64,000 nt of DNA from NCBI GenBank assembly GCA_020632755.1, contig JACKEY010000004.1, forward strand, positions 248,001 through 312,000. The letters run 5' to 3'. The DNA comes from Alphaproteobacteria bacterium. GTDB taxonomy: Bacteria; Myxococcota_A; UBA796; UBA2385. The notes beneath the pieces were generated by a model. That model did no database searches. It saw only the letters and a program-made list of their open reading frames with translations, and had not been told where the DNA came from. Below, piece by piece: positions 24,145 through 32,804 of the stretch. Both the position numbers and the translations under genes were made by a program. Position 1 is the stretch's first letter. Each line of letters opens with the position of its first letter.

Positions 24145-26730
24145 GTGCACATCGCGCCTGAGCCGCCCGCCGTCGCCCTGCGCTTCGACAAGCCCGCGCC
24201 CGGGACCTGGGAGTACGACCGCACCCACCAGCTGGTGCCGGCCCTGCCGATCTACGAGCAGCTGATCGAGACCCACTTCACCGAGGGATCGCGGCGCGGC
24301 TTCGAGGCCGTCGGCGCCCTGCTGGAGTGCATCCGCTTCCGCTTCGTGCACGGCTGGCTGTACGCGTCGCCGCTCCCGGTCGGCGCCCCGCCAGAGGGCA
24401 AGGGTCCGCCGCCCAAGCTGGTGTTCAAGGCGCTGCTCGCGCTGCACCCGGCCCTGCGCCGGCGGGTGAAGCGTGCCGGCGTCGTGTGGGCCGAGCGCCC
24501 CTGGCTGGCCCAGTCCGCGCGCTACGAGCAGGAGGTCGCGCCCGCGCTGCACGCCGAGCTGTCCACCCTGCAGGCCGAGGCCCTGGACGGCCGGCCGCTG
24601 GTCGAGCTCCAGGCCCACCTGCGCCGGCTGGCCGCGGTGGCGGGCCTCGCGCTCGAGGAGCACTTCGCCACGTCCACGCAGTTCGGCGCGCCGGTCGGTC
24701 GCCTGCTGCAGTGGGGCCAGCGCTTCCCGGAGCTGGGGCTGGAGGGCGTGGCGCGTACGCTGGCTGGCGCGTCCCCGGCGACGCGGCGGCCGGCCGACCT
24801 GATCGCGGCGGTGGCCGACGCCGTGCGGGTGTCGGGGGGCGTGGCCCTGTTGCAGGCGGCGGTGGCGCCCGACGAGCTGCTGGCGTCGCTCCGGGCCCAC
24901 GACCCGGACGTCGCCCAGGCCCTCGACGCCTGGCTCGACGAGTGTGGCTGGCGGCTGGTCGGCATCGACGACATGACCGGGGCGGCCCTGCTGGAGCAGC
25001 CGGCTGAGATCGCCGCCACGCTGCGCGCTGCGGTCCTGTCGCCCGCCGCCCCGGTCGACGAGGAGGACGGGCGCGCCTGGGCAGTGGAGCTCGCGCAGCG
25101 CCTGCCTGCAGAGCGGCGGGACGAGTTCCTGGCCCACGTGGACGAGGCGCGGGTGGCCATGCGTCCGCGCGAGCAGTCCTGCTCGCTGCTGTTCTGGACC
25201 TTCGGGCTGTACCGCCGGGCCGCCCTGGCGATCGGGCGCGCGCACGTGGCGGCCGGCGCCATGGACAGGCCCGACCAGGCCCTCTTCTGTCGCCAGGACG
25301 AGCTGCTGGGCGACGCGCCCCTGCCGGACCGAGAGGCGCTGCGGGCGCGGGTGGACGCCCACGGCGACGCCGGGCGCGTCACGCCGCCGGACGTGATCGG
25401 CGAGCCGGGCGAGCCCCCGCCTGTCGAGTGGTTGCCCGAGGCGGCCCGCGAGCTCACCGTCGCGGTGTTCACCTTCCTCGCCCAGTTCGACCGCCCGGCC
25501 GAGGCCACCGAGCCGCTGCACGGCCTGGCCGTGTCGCCCGGGGTGGTCGAGGGCCGGGCCTTCGTGCTGACCCCGGGGCGGGACCTGGGCGATGTGGCCG
25601 CCGGCGACGTGCTGGTCGCCCTGTCGACGACGAGCAGCCTCAACGGCGTGCTCGCGCGGGTCGGCGGGCTGGTCACCGAGTACGGCGGACTCATCAGCCA
25701 CGCGGCCATCGTGAGCCGCGAGCTCGGCTTCCCCGGCGTGGTCGGCTGCCGCGACGTGACCCGCGACGTGCCGCACGGCGCCTGGGTCCGCCTGGATGGC
25801 GACCGGGGCCGGGTCGAGGTGCTCGCGCCGACCTGCGAGGGGCGGGCCGTCGGCAGGGCGCAGCCGGTGGTGCCGCAGGTCGTGCCGGCCCCCCGGGCGC
25901 CAGCGACGGTCGGCGCCTGGGTGACGCTGGAGGACGCCGCGGACGGCGTGCGCTTCGGCGGCAAGGCCGCCCACCTCGCGATCGCGCTCCGGGCCGGCCT
26001 GCCCGCCCCGTCCGGCGTCGCGCTCGACACCGACCTGGTCGAGGGCATCGCTGCCGGCGATCCCGCCAGCCTCGAGGTCCTCGACCGGGCGCTGGCCACC
26101 CTGTCCGACCTCCCGCACGGGCTGGCCGTGCGCTCGTCCGCCCCGGGCGAGGACGGCGCGGGCGCGAGCTTCGCCGGCCTGCACGAGACCGAGCTCGGTC
26201 TGCACGGTCGCGACGCGGTCGTCGCGGCCGTCGGGCGCATCCGCGACTCCGCCCACGGCGTCGCGGCCCTGGCCTACCGGGCGCGGCTCGGCATCGCGGG
26301 GCCCCCGCGCATGGCCATCGTGCTCCAGCCGCTGCTGGCGCCGGACTGCGCCGGCGTCCGGTTCGGGCGGGACCCGCGCACCGGCGCGGACCTGCGCGTG
26401 ATCGAAGCGGCCCCGGGGCTCGGGGTGTCGGTGGTCGACGGCCGCGTGCGCCCCGATCGCTACGTGCTGGCCCCTGACGGCGCGGTCGTCGAGCAGGTGG
26501 TCGGGGACAAGCCGACCCGGCTGGACCCGGCCGCGGGTGGCGTGCAGGAGCGGTCGGTCGAGTCGGCGCGGGCCCCCACGCTGGACCCGGCTGCGCTCGC
26601 GGCGGTGCACGATCTGGGCGAGCGCTGCGACGACCTGCTCGGGGGTCCCCAGGACGTGGAGTGGGCGGTCGTGGACGGCGTGGTCCGGCTGCTGCAGAGC
26701 CGCCCGGTCACGACCGGAGGGGCGACGTGA
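24145..26730 (+). CDS. Domain-permuted rifampin-phosphotransferase/PEP-synthase-like dikinase
   Basis: GTG at 24145 is preferred because GGAG lies six bases upstream; the frame extends to 24070. The enzyme family transfers phosphate from ATP through a phosphohistidine to a substrate. The phosphohistidine domain is clear, TEYGGLISHAAIVSRELG with His519, after an LAVSPGVVEGRAFV entry. The ATP-grasp domain (PPDK_N type) lies after it: FGGKAAHLAIALRAGLPAP with Lys607, then AVRSSAPGEDGAGASFAG near 664. Residues 1-460 resemble the substrate (rifampin-binding-like) domain, including WEYDRTHQL and RFRFVHGWLYASP. In RPH and PPS the ATP domain comes first, so the order here is circularly permuted. No PEP/TIM-barrel domain is present. 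The 861-residue length matches RPH. Confidence 0.85.
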   Translation: MHIAPEPPAVALRFDKPAPGTWEYDRTHQLVPALPIYEQLIETHFTEGSRRGFEAVGALLECIRFRFVHGWLYASPLPVGAPPEGKGPPPKLVFKALLALHPALRRRVKRAGVVWAERPWLAQSARYEQEVAPALHAELSTLQAEALDGRPLVELQAHLRRLAAVAGLALEEHFATSTQFGAPVGRLLQWGQRFPELGLEGVARTLAGASPATRRPADLIAAVADAVRVSGGVALLQAAVAPDELLASLRAHDPDVAQALDAWLDECGWRLVGIDDMTGAALLEQPAEIAATLRAAVLSPAAPVDEEDGRAWAVELAQRLPAERRDEFLAHVDEARVAMRPREQSCSLLFWTFGLYRRAALAIGRAHVAAGAMDRPDQALFCRQDELLGDAPLPDREALRARVDAHGDAGRVTPPDVIGEPGEPPPVEWLPEAARELTVAVFTFLAQFDRPAEATEPLHGLAVSPGVVEGRAFVLTPGRDLGDVAAGDVLVALSTTSSLNGVLARVGGLVTEYGGLISHAAIVSRELGFPGVVGCRDVTRDVPHGAWVRLDGDRGRVEVLAPTCEGRAVGRAQPVVPQVVPAPRAPATVGAWVTLEDAADGVRFGGKAAHLAIALRAGLPAPSGVALDTDLVEGIAAGDPASLEVLDRALATLSDLPHGLAVRSSAPGEDGAGASFAGLHETELGLHGRDAVVAAVGRIRDSAHGVAALAYRARLGIAGPPRMAIVLQPLLAPDCAGVRFGRDPRTGADLRVIEAAPGLGVSVVDGRVRPDRYVLAPDGAVVEQVVGDKPTRLDPAAGGVQERSVESARAPTLDPAALAAVHDLGERCDDLLGGPQDVEWAVVDGVVRLLQSRPVTTGGAT

Positions 26731-27725
26731 GCCAGGACTCGACTCCGGCCCGCGGCCGCCGGCCCCTCGGCCCCTCCGGTGCCCGCCTGCTCACCACCAT
26801 GGCCCAGGCCCGTGCCCTGGATCTGGCGGGTCGCACCGGCCTGCTGCGCCTCCTCGCCCGCGCCGACGGCCCGGTGCCCGACCCGGCCGCGGCCCTGTCC
26901 CTGGACCCCGAGACCACCGCCCTGGTGCTGCAGGTCCTCATCGACGCCGACGTGGTCAGCCGGGGGCCCGACGGCTTCCGGGCGCGTCCCTGGCTGGTCG
27001 AGGCCGAGAGCGAGCTGGTCGGTGGGGTCGACGGCACGGTCCAGGCGCTGGGCGCGGGCCCCGAGTTCCTGCAGCAGGGCGCCTTGTCCGCCGCCTTCCG
27101 ACAGCGGTCCTACAGCCCGGAGACCGTGCTCGGGCTGGCGTCGATGTTCGGCGCGGCGGCCGCCGGGCTCGCTGCGGCCCTCCCGAAGGTCGACGGCGCC
27201 ATCCTGGACCTGGGGGCCGGCAGCGCGACCTGGAGCCTGCAGATGGCCGCGCAGGCGCCGGGCGCGCGGGTCGTCGCCGTGGATCGCGCGCCGGTGCTCG
27301 AGGCGGCCCGGCTGGCGGCGGGGCCGCTCGGCCTGTCCGACCGGCTGCAGGCGGTGGCGGCGGACCTGACCTGCGATCCCTGGCCCGCCGGCCCGTTCCC
27401 ACGCGTCGTCCTGGCCAACGTGCTCCACCTGTTCCGCCCGCCGGCCGCGGCTGGTCTGGTCGAGCGCGCCGCCGCGGCCCTGGCTGCCGGCGGGCAGCTG
27501 GTCGTCGTCGATGCCATCGGGTCCGTCGGGGATCCCACGCGCGACGCCTACGCCCTGCAGCTGCGCATGCGCCAGCCCCACGGGACGGTGCACCCCGTCG
27601 ACGAGCTCTGCGCCTGGATGCGGGCCGCCGGCCTGCGCGATCCACAGGTCCTCCCCCTCTCCACCCAGACCGGCGGGGTGCTGCCGCTCGGCGCCATCGT
27701 CGCCACTGCCCCGGAGTCGCCTTGA
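26727..27725 (+). CDS. SAM-dependent O-methyltransferase family protein
   Basis: The GTG start overlaps the dikinase stop (GTGA). The 332-residue protein has a winged-helix dimerisation-like N-terminus (ARLLTTMAQARALDLAGRTGLL) and a class I methyltransferase core with ILDLGAGSATW at about 160-169 and VVAVDRAPVLEAAR as the acidic loop. This layout is that of the O-methyltransferase family 2 (polyketide and small-molecule methyltransferases). It probably methylates a small molecule in the same pathway as the dikinase. It is translationally coupled to both neighbours, since its TGA overlaps the ATG of the cytochrome gene. Confidence 0.88.
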   Translation: MSQDSTPARGRRPLGPSGARLLTTMAQARALDLAGRTGLLRLLARADGPVPDPAAALSLDPETTALVLQVLIDADVVSRGPDGFRARPWLVEAESELVGGVDGTVQALGAGPEFLQQGALSAAFRQRSYSPETVLGLASMFGAAAAGLAAALPKVDGAILDLGAGSATWSLQMAAQAPGARVVAVDRAPVLEAARLAAGPLGLSDRLQAVAADLTCDPWPAGPFPRVVLANVLHLFRPPAAAGLVERAAAALAAGGQLVVVDAIGSVGDPTRDAYALQLRMRQPHGTVHPVDELCAWMRAAGLRDPQVLPLSTQTGGVLPLGAIVATAPESP

Positions 27726-28537
27726 TGTCCCTCCTCCTCCTCCTCGCCTTCGCCTGCAGCCGCCCCATCCCCCTGCAGACCATGGCCGTCGAGCCGGCGC
27801 CCCTGGACCTGTCGGGCGCCGACCCCACCCGCGGTGAGCACCTCGCCCGGGCCGTGCTGGCCTGCACCGAGTGCCACGGCGACGACCTGGCCGGCACCGA
27901 GATGACATCGGGCTTCCCCGTCGGTCGGCTCGTGGCGCCCAACCTGACGACCCTCGACTACCAGTCCGCCGACTGGATCCGCGCCATCCGGCACGGCGTG
28001 GCGGCGGACGGCCGCACCCTGGTGCTCATGCCCAGCGACGACTACGCCGTGCTGTCGGCGCGCGACCTGGCGGACGTGGTGGCCTGGCTCGAGACCCTCG
28101 AGCCCGTCGCCCACGAGCTGCCCGAGAGCCGGCTCGGTCCCATCGGCCAGATGCTGGTGAAGAAGGGCGACTGGCCCCGCACGGCGGAGCGCATCGACCA
28201 CGCCGCCCCGGTGCCGGGCACGGCGCCGGCGTCCGAAGCCACCCTGGCCCGGGGGAGCTACCTGGCGACGGTGAGCGGCTGCTCCGGTTGCCATGCCGGC
28301 GGGCCGGGCAAGAGCATGGGCCCCGGGGTGCGCTCGGCCAACCTGACCCCGCACGAAGACGGGCTGGCGGGCTGGGACCGCGACGACTTCGCCGCCGCCC
28401 TGCAGCAGGGGCGTCGCCCGGACGGCAGCACCCTGGATCCGATGATGCCGTGGCGCCACTACGCCGCCCTGCCGCCCGCCGACGTCGACGCGCTGTGGGC
28501 CTGGACGCAGAGCCTGCCGGCACAGCCGGATCCCTGA
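27725..28537 (+). CDS. Dihaem cytochrome c lipoprotein
   Basis: ATG at 27725 shares its first base with the methyltransferase stop. The short signal peptide MSLLLLLAFAC gives lipidation at Cys11. Two class I haem-binding sites are present: CTECH (47-51) and CSGCH (186-190), each followed by a Met-containing region. A Met-rich C-terminus (LDPMMPWRHYAALP) could supply an axial ligand. The two-domain arrangement resembles cytochromes that accept electrons from alcohol, aldehyde or gluconate dehydrogenases. Its place as third gene in the tetR-controlled operon is unexpected for a dikinase/methyltransferase pathway, and suggests an oxidation step in the periplasm. Confidence 0.9.
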   Translation: MSLLLLLAFACSRPIPLQTMAVEPAPLDLSGADPTRGEHLARAVLACTECHGDDLAGTEMTSGFPVGRLVAPNLTTLDYQSADWIRAIRHGVAADGRTLVLMPSDDYAVLSARDLADVVAWLETLEPVAHELPESRLGPIGQMLVKKGDWPRTAERIDHAAPVPGTAPASEATLARGSYLATVSGCSGCHAGGPGKSMGPGVRSANLTPHEDGLAGWDRDDFAAALQQGRRPDGSTLDPMMPWRHYAALPPADVDALWAWTQSLPAQPDP

Positions 28538-28676
28538 GCCGCTGGACCGAGCCGGGATCCCGCTGGCGCGCTCCCCGAGCCGGCGCGCCCTGCGGCGCAG
28601 GCCTTCCGCCGGGCCACCTTTCCAACCCTCCCGCGCGCGTTAGGTTTGGAACATCGGACGCTCCCAGGGGTCATCC

Positions 28677-29249
28677 ATGCTTCGCTCCCGCCTGCGCCAG
28701 GGCATCAAGAAGGGTCTCAAGAAGGTCCTCAAGGTCGACATCTCCGGCCCGCAGCCCGACTACGCCGACCTCGCTCCCCAGCACCGGGGCAGCACGTCGG
28801 CGCCGCCGGTGCCGCAGGCCTCGCCTCCGCCGGTGGTCGAAGCAGCCCCCGTCGAGGCAGCCCCCGTCGAAGCGGCGCCGGTCGAGACCGCTCCGGTGGA
28901 GGAGGTCGCCGCCGAGCAGGTCGCCGCCGAGCCGGTCGTCAGCGAGGCGGTCGAGGTCGCTCCGTCCGCCGAGGCGCCCGCTGCGATGGACGCCGCCGAC
29001 GACACCGCCGGCGAGCCCCTGACCGTCGAAGCCGTGCAGGAGATCCTCGACGACATGGTGCGGCCGGCGCTGCAGGGCGACGGCGGCGACATCAGCCTCA
29101 TCAAGATCGAGGCCAACGACATCTACGTGAAGCTGGTGGGCGCCTGCAGCACCTGCCCGAGCTCGATCATGACCATGAAGATGGGCGTCGAGGCGCTGCT
29201 CAAGGAAGAGTTCCCGTCCATGCGCGAGCTCATCCAGGTCGACGACTGA
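28677..29249 (+). CDS. NifU-like (NFU) C-terminal-domain iron-sulfur protein
   Basis: Residues 112-190 are a NifU C-terminal (NFU) domain: EILDDMVRPALQGDGGDISL, then GACSTCPSSIMTMKMGVE with Cys157 and Cys160, which bind a 4Fe-4S cluster for transfer to target proteins. The first 22 residues are basic and amphipathic (RSRLRQGIKKGLKKVLKV), and residues 40-110 are an Ala/Pro/Val/Glu-repeat linker. This N-terminal extension is not part of standard NfuA and may dock the carrier to a partner or membrane. A TAGGTT hexamer at 28641-28646 precedes the ATG by 30 bases. The stop abuts the converging gene with no gap. Confidence 0.92.
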   Translation: MLRSRLRQGIKKGLKKVLKVDISGPQPDYADLAPQHRGSTSAPPVPQASPPPVVEAAPVEAAPVEAAPVETAPVEEVAAEQVAAEPVVSEAVEVAPSAEAPAAMDAADDTAGEPLTVEAVQEILDDMVRPALQGDGGDISLIKIEANDIYVKLVGACSTCPSSIMTMKMGVEALLKEEFPSMRELIQVDD

Positions 29250-30413
29250 TCAGGTCGTGGCGGCGTCCACCGGGGGGTTCCGCCAGACCGACGGCACCCG
29301 GCCGGGACGCACCCAGCCCTGGTCGAGCCAGCGTCCCACCGGGTCGGTCGTCGAGACCTTGCCGACGTAGAGCCAGCCGATGTCCCCGCCGGCGGCCAGC
29401 CAGTCCCCGACGACCTTCCAGCCGCGCAGGTAGACGCTGTCCTTGGCGTAGACCCCAGGGCGGTCGGGCCAGGCCAGCCCCCGCTTGATGCGGGTGCAGA
29501 TGCCCCAGGCCAGCCCGCCGCCGACCCGCGCCTCGAGGTCCTGGTACACCTCGCGGAACCCGGCCCGACGGGCCAGATCGATGGCGTGCACGACCTCCAC
29601 CTGGCGGGCGAGCACGCCCGGACTGGCCAGCCCGGCACGCTGCTCGGCCTGCATCGCCAGGCCTTCTTCGGTGGTCAGGCTGCCCGGCAGCCCGGTCTCG
29701 AAACAGCGCAGGGCCTGGCCCTGGCCGCAGCGCGTCCGCCAGGCGTGCACGTCGATCTCGTGCACCACCAGCCGGGTCAGGTCCCGCCGCCGGAACCGGC
29801 TGTCGGGGTTCACCCGCAGCAGCCGCTTGGCGCCGTCGACCAGCACCCGGGCCGACATGACGCGGTCGGGTTCGACGACCCAGTCGCCCATGCCCCGCTC
29901 GAGCAGCGCGCGCTCCAAGGCGTCGATCAGGGCCGTGGCTCGCAGGTCGAAGGGCTCGTCGGGCGGCTCTTCGTCGGCGAAGCGCAGCCCCAGCAGGGCG
30001 GCGTCGGGGTACCAGTCCGCGCTGCGGGCCAGCTCGTCGAAGGCGTCGCCGGTGCGGTCCCGCAGCGCCCGGATCATCAGGCGGGTGCCGTCGAAGCACT
30101 GCCCCACCAAGGCGCCGGCGGGGTGATCCCGCGGCGGCTCGGCGGCGTCCAGGCGCCGGAGCAGCTCGTCGGCCTGGGTCAGCGGCTTGTACCGGAACGG
30201 CGGTGCCGCCGCCCGCCCCGCTCCAAACACGCGGCGGGCCTCGGCCGTGTTGATCGGGTTGAGGTGCTGGCTGAACGCCGTCGTGCGCAGGATGTCGTGG
30301 TGCACGGCGTCCGCGCGCCGCACCGCGTCCGGGATGTCGGCCAGGTCCAGGTCCGACAGCGCGTCGTCGCCGTGCGCGGCCTGCCCCGGGGCGTCGGCGG
30401 ACGTGTCGGACAT
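29250..30413 (-). CDS. QEGLA-motif (DUF1704/MATCAP-like) putative metallopeptidase
   Basis: ATG at 30413 is chosen from the conserved region and the GGGAGAG upstream; the frame stays open much further. The 387-residue protein matches the DUF1704 family annotated 'flavohemoglobin expression-modulating QEGLA motif protein', the family that includes the mammalian tubulin carboxypeptidase MATCAP. The zinc motif is HEIDVH (His218, Glu219, His223, HExxxH), and the QEGLA motif appears as EEGLA (249-253), supplying the third acidic ligand. NPINTAEARRVF at the start of the domain is also conserved in the family. It should be a cytoplasmic metallocarboxypeptidase, but bacterial substrates are unknown. 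It is divergent from the acyltransferase gene. Confidence 0.88.
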   Translation of the reverse strand: MSDTSADAPGQAAHGDDALSDLDLADIPDAVRRADAVHHDILRTTAFSQHLNPINTAEARRVFGAGRAAAPPFRYKPLTQADELLRRLDAAEPPRDHPAGALVGQCFDGTRLMIRALRDRTGDAFDELARSADWYPDAALLGLRFADEEPPDEPFDLRATALIDALERALLERGMGDWVVEPDRVMSARVLVDGAKRLLRVNPDSRFRRRDLTRLVVHEIDVHAWRTRCGQGQALRCFETGLPGSLTTEEGLAMQAEQRAGLASPGVLARQVEVVHAIDLARRAGFREVYQDLEARVGGGLAWGICTRIKRGLAWPDRPGVYAKDSVYLRGWKVVGDWLAAGGDIGWLYVGKVSTTDPVGRWLDQGWVRPGRVPSVWRNPPVDAATT

Positions 30414-30488
30414 GGCGAAGCACTCTCCCAGCTGGCCGGCCACGGTACCATGCCCCCCTTCCCGCGGCAGCCCCCAAGGAGAGCGCCC

Positions 30489-31370
30489 GTGCCCCTCGAT
30501 CTCTCCCAGGCCGAGCCCGCCGTGGTGCGGGCTGCGCTGCCCGCCTGGCTGGCGGCCACCACCACGGTCCCCGCCACGGTCGAGCCCGTCGTGCTCGCGT
30601 GGCTGGACACCGTCGATGACGCCGCGCTGGCCGGCATCCTGCAGCGGCTCTCCACCCTGGGCGAGCCCGGCGGCGACCACCCCGCCGACCCCCACGTGCG
30701 GCGCCTGTCCCGCCACTACATCGCGCCGCTGCTGGCCCCCGGATCCGGGGTGGACGGGCTGGACCGCCTGCACACCGCCTTCCGCGATCACGGTGGGCGC
30801 CTGCTGCTGGTCGGCAACCACCTGTCCTACGTCGATGCCCAGCTCACCGACGCGCTGCTCGCCGATGCCGGCGCTCCCGCCATCGCCGACGCGCTGTGCG
30901 TCGTCGCCGGGCCCAAGGTCTACGACACCCTGTTCCGTCGCCTGGCGGCCTTGGGCCTGCACACCATCGCCACGGCCCAGGCCAGCGGCATCACCGACCG
31001 CGCCTCGCTGCGCGAGCTGGCCCGGATCGCCGGCCGCGCCCTGCAGGCCGCCCAGGACCATGTCGCGGCCGGACACCCGGTCCTGCTCTACGCCGAGGGC
31101 ACCCGCAGCCGCAGTGGCCGCCTGCAGCCCTTCCTCCGCGGCGCGGGCCGCTACGCCGCGGTCGAGGGCTGTCGTGTCCTGCCCCTGGCCCTCGACGGCA
31201 GCGACGCCGTCTTCCCGGTGGACGCCGAGCAGCTGTCCCCCGCCGTGGTCCGCGTGACCGTGGGCGAGGCCTTCGACCCCGCCGGTCTGTCCCGCGACGA
31301 GGTCATGGACCGCGCCCGCGACGGCCTGATCGCGGCCTTGCCCGCCCACCGGCGCCCCGCGTCCGACTGA
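30489..31370 (+). CDS. PlsC-type acyltransferase
   Basis: GTG at 30489 has AAGGAGAG upstream. The protein of 293 residues has the acyltransferase motif I GNHLSYVD (HX4D, His111 to Asp116) and motif III YAEGTRSRSG, as in 1-acylglycerol-3-phosphate acyltransferases. No N-terminal membrane helix is obvious. The N-terminal 85 residues are an extra helical region. It may acylate lysophospholipid or another glycerophosphate-type acceptor at the membrane. It stands divergent from the metallopeptidase gene, with 75 bases between starts containing a TACCAT hexamer (30446-30451), and ends at a bidirectional hairpin. Confidence 0.88.
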   Translation: MPLDLSQAEPAVVRAALPAWLAATTTVPATVEPVVLAWLDTVDDAALAGILQRLSTLGEPGGDHPADPHVRRLSRHYIAPLLAPGSGVDGLDRLHTAFRDHGGRLLLVGNHLSYVDAQLTDALLADAGAPAIADALCVVAGPKVYDTLFRRLAALGLHTIATAQASGITDRASLRELARIAGRALQAAQDHVAAGHPVLLYAEGTRSRSGRLQPFLRGAGRYAAVEGCRVLPLALDGSDAVFPVDAEQLSPAVVRVTVGEAFDPAGLSRDEVMDRARDGLIAALPAHRRPASD

Positions 31371-31398
31371 CCGGGCTCGCCAGGCCCCCGAGACGCGA

Positions 31399-31423
31399 CG
31401 ACCCCGCCACGGGGGCGGGGTCG
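31399..31423. terminator. 10-bp hairpin between converging genes
   Basis: CGACCCCGCC, a five-base loop, then GGCGGGGTCG. It lies midway between the acyltransferase stop and the 3' end of the ATPase-SLOG gene, so it can serve both. Confidence 0.65.
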
Positions 31424-31457
31424 CGGAGTGCGGGGGCCCGACCTGCGGGCCCGGGGC

Positions 31458-32804
31458 TCAGGCGTGCTCGCCGAAGCTGCGCTCGAACAGCTCGTCGATG
31501 GCGGCGCGGCCGGCGTCGGTCAGGAACCGGGTGCCGGTACCGGCGAAGCTGGCGCTCTCGATGACCGGCTCGCCGGGGGTCCAGGCGCCGTTCTGCCAGG
31601 TGAACCACTTCTCGTGGGGCTGGTCGTAGACCCACACCCGCTTGTTCCAGCGGCGGGCCAGCTCGACGGACCAGCCGGTGCCGCCGTGCACGGTGCCGTC
31701 GGGCTGGATGGCGCCCACGACGAAGACCTGGTCGGCGTGGCTGACCACGTGCCAGAGCACCTGCAGCACCTTGCGCAGGGCCGGGCGGTGCTTCCAGGAG
31801 CGGTGCAGGCGGTTGGCCACGTAGACCAGCGACACGCCGCCCTTGGCGAGCTCGGCTTCGTCCAGCTCGACGCGGTTGTCGCTGCGGGCCTGCTCGTGGC
31901 CGTCGAAGGAGAAGTTGGTCTCGGCGACGCCCCACTTCTCGGCGTTCTCGCCGAACCGGGCCTCGGCGCCGACGGCGCCGCCGCTGTACAGCGTGCAGGC
32001 GCTGGCGGCCGGCGAGGGGGGCGCGGTCACGCCGTCGAGCACGTCTTCGGGGCGGAGCAGCATCGTCACGGGGTCGAGCCGCAGGGCGGGGACCTCGTCG
32101 GCGACGTCGCCGCCGTGGCGGAGCACGTGCAGGTCGACGTCGCTGCCGTTGGGGGCCAGGGCCACCGCGGTGTCGACCAGGGCGGCCAGGCCGTCCACGT
32201 CGGTCTCGCCGTCGCCCCGGTGGGTGCGGACGGTGAACCACAGGCGGACCTTCAGGTCGCGGGCCAGCTGGCGCCAGATGCTGTGGCTGTCGGTGTAGTC
32301 GCCGGCTTCCATGCCGTCGATGACGACCGCAGCCGGGCGGAAGCCCATGACCTCGTCCAGGGTGTGCAGCAGCTTCTCTAGGTCGGCGGGGTTGAACCCG
32401 TCGTCCAGGCGGCTGTGGATGACCCGGTGGCGCTCGATGGCGACGGCGGCTTCGTTGCGGTCCTCGCGGCGGACGCCGTGGCTCAGGGCGTTGAACAGCT
32501 CGTCGTAGTAGCTGCGCACGTGGGCCGGCTGGTCGGTCAGGCTGACGTGCAGCACGTTCGTGCCGCGCAGCAGCTGGTACATCGCGATCTGCACGATGAA
32601 GGCGGTCTTGCCGACACCGCTGCGGGCGAAGCAGGCGCCGATCTGGCCGGGGCCCAGGCCGCCGCGGGTGGAGGTCGCGACAGCCTGCATCGGGCTGCGC
32701 TCGATGAGCTGGTCGTAGGGCATGAGGTACCTCTTGCGGAAGGGGATCACCTGGCCGAAGCGACGTCCCGCGCCGAAGCGGCGGGCGGTGCTGCCATCGA
32801 ACAT
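31458..32804 (-). CDS. RecA-like ATPase fused to a C-terminal SLOG-like domain
   Basis: ATG at 32804 has GGGGAG five bases upstream. Residues 40-255 are a RecA/KaiC-like ATPase: Walker A ARSGVGKT (60-67), a probable Walker B VVID (160-163) and a single lobe with no helicase or DNA-binding domain visible. A Pro/Ala linker (261-268) leads to residues 270-425, which resemble cpYpsA-type SLOG Rossmann domains: LYSGGAVGAEARFGE (the glycine-rich turn, 272-286), a middle HVVSHADQVFVVG, GGTGWSV (374-380) and VYDQPHEKW. SLOG domains bind or process nucleotide-derived ligands, often in bacterial immune or conflict systems. No effector gene is adjacent: fusA lies upstream on the same strand. Role unknown; a nucleotide-sensing switch is inferred. 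Confidence 0.8.
   Translation of the reverse strand: MFDGSTARRFGAGRRFGQVIPFRKRYLMPYDQLIERSPMQAVATSTRGGLGPGQIGACFARSGVGKTAFIVQIAMYQLLRGTNVLHVSLTDQPAHVRSYYDELFNALSHGVRREDRNEAAVAIERHRVIHSRLDDGFNPADLEKLLHTLDEVMGFRPAAVVIDGMEAGDYTDSHSIWRQLARDLKVRLWFTVRTHRGDGETDVDGLAALVDTAVALAPNGSDVDLHVLRHGGDVADEVPALRLDPVTMLLRPEDVLDGVTAPPSPAASACTLYSGGAVGAEARFGENAEKWGVAETNFSFDGHEQARSDNRVELDEAELAKGGVSLVYVANRLHRSWKHRPALRKVLQVLWHVVSHADQVFVVGAIQPDGTVHGGTGWSVELARRWNKRVWVYDQPHEKWFTWQNGAWTPGEPVIESASFAGTGTRFLTDAGRAAIDELFERSFGEHA

Noticed and set aside
23418..24161. Plus-strand frame with RBS-like GGAG and TTG start antisense to tetR
   Set aside because: It runs entirely through the tetR coding region and has no recognisable domain. 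The promoter-like element upstream is kept as a finding but the ORF is not.
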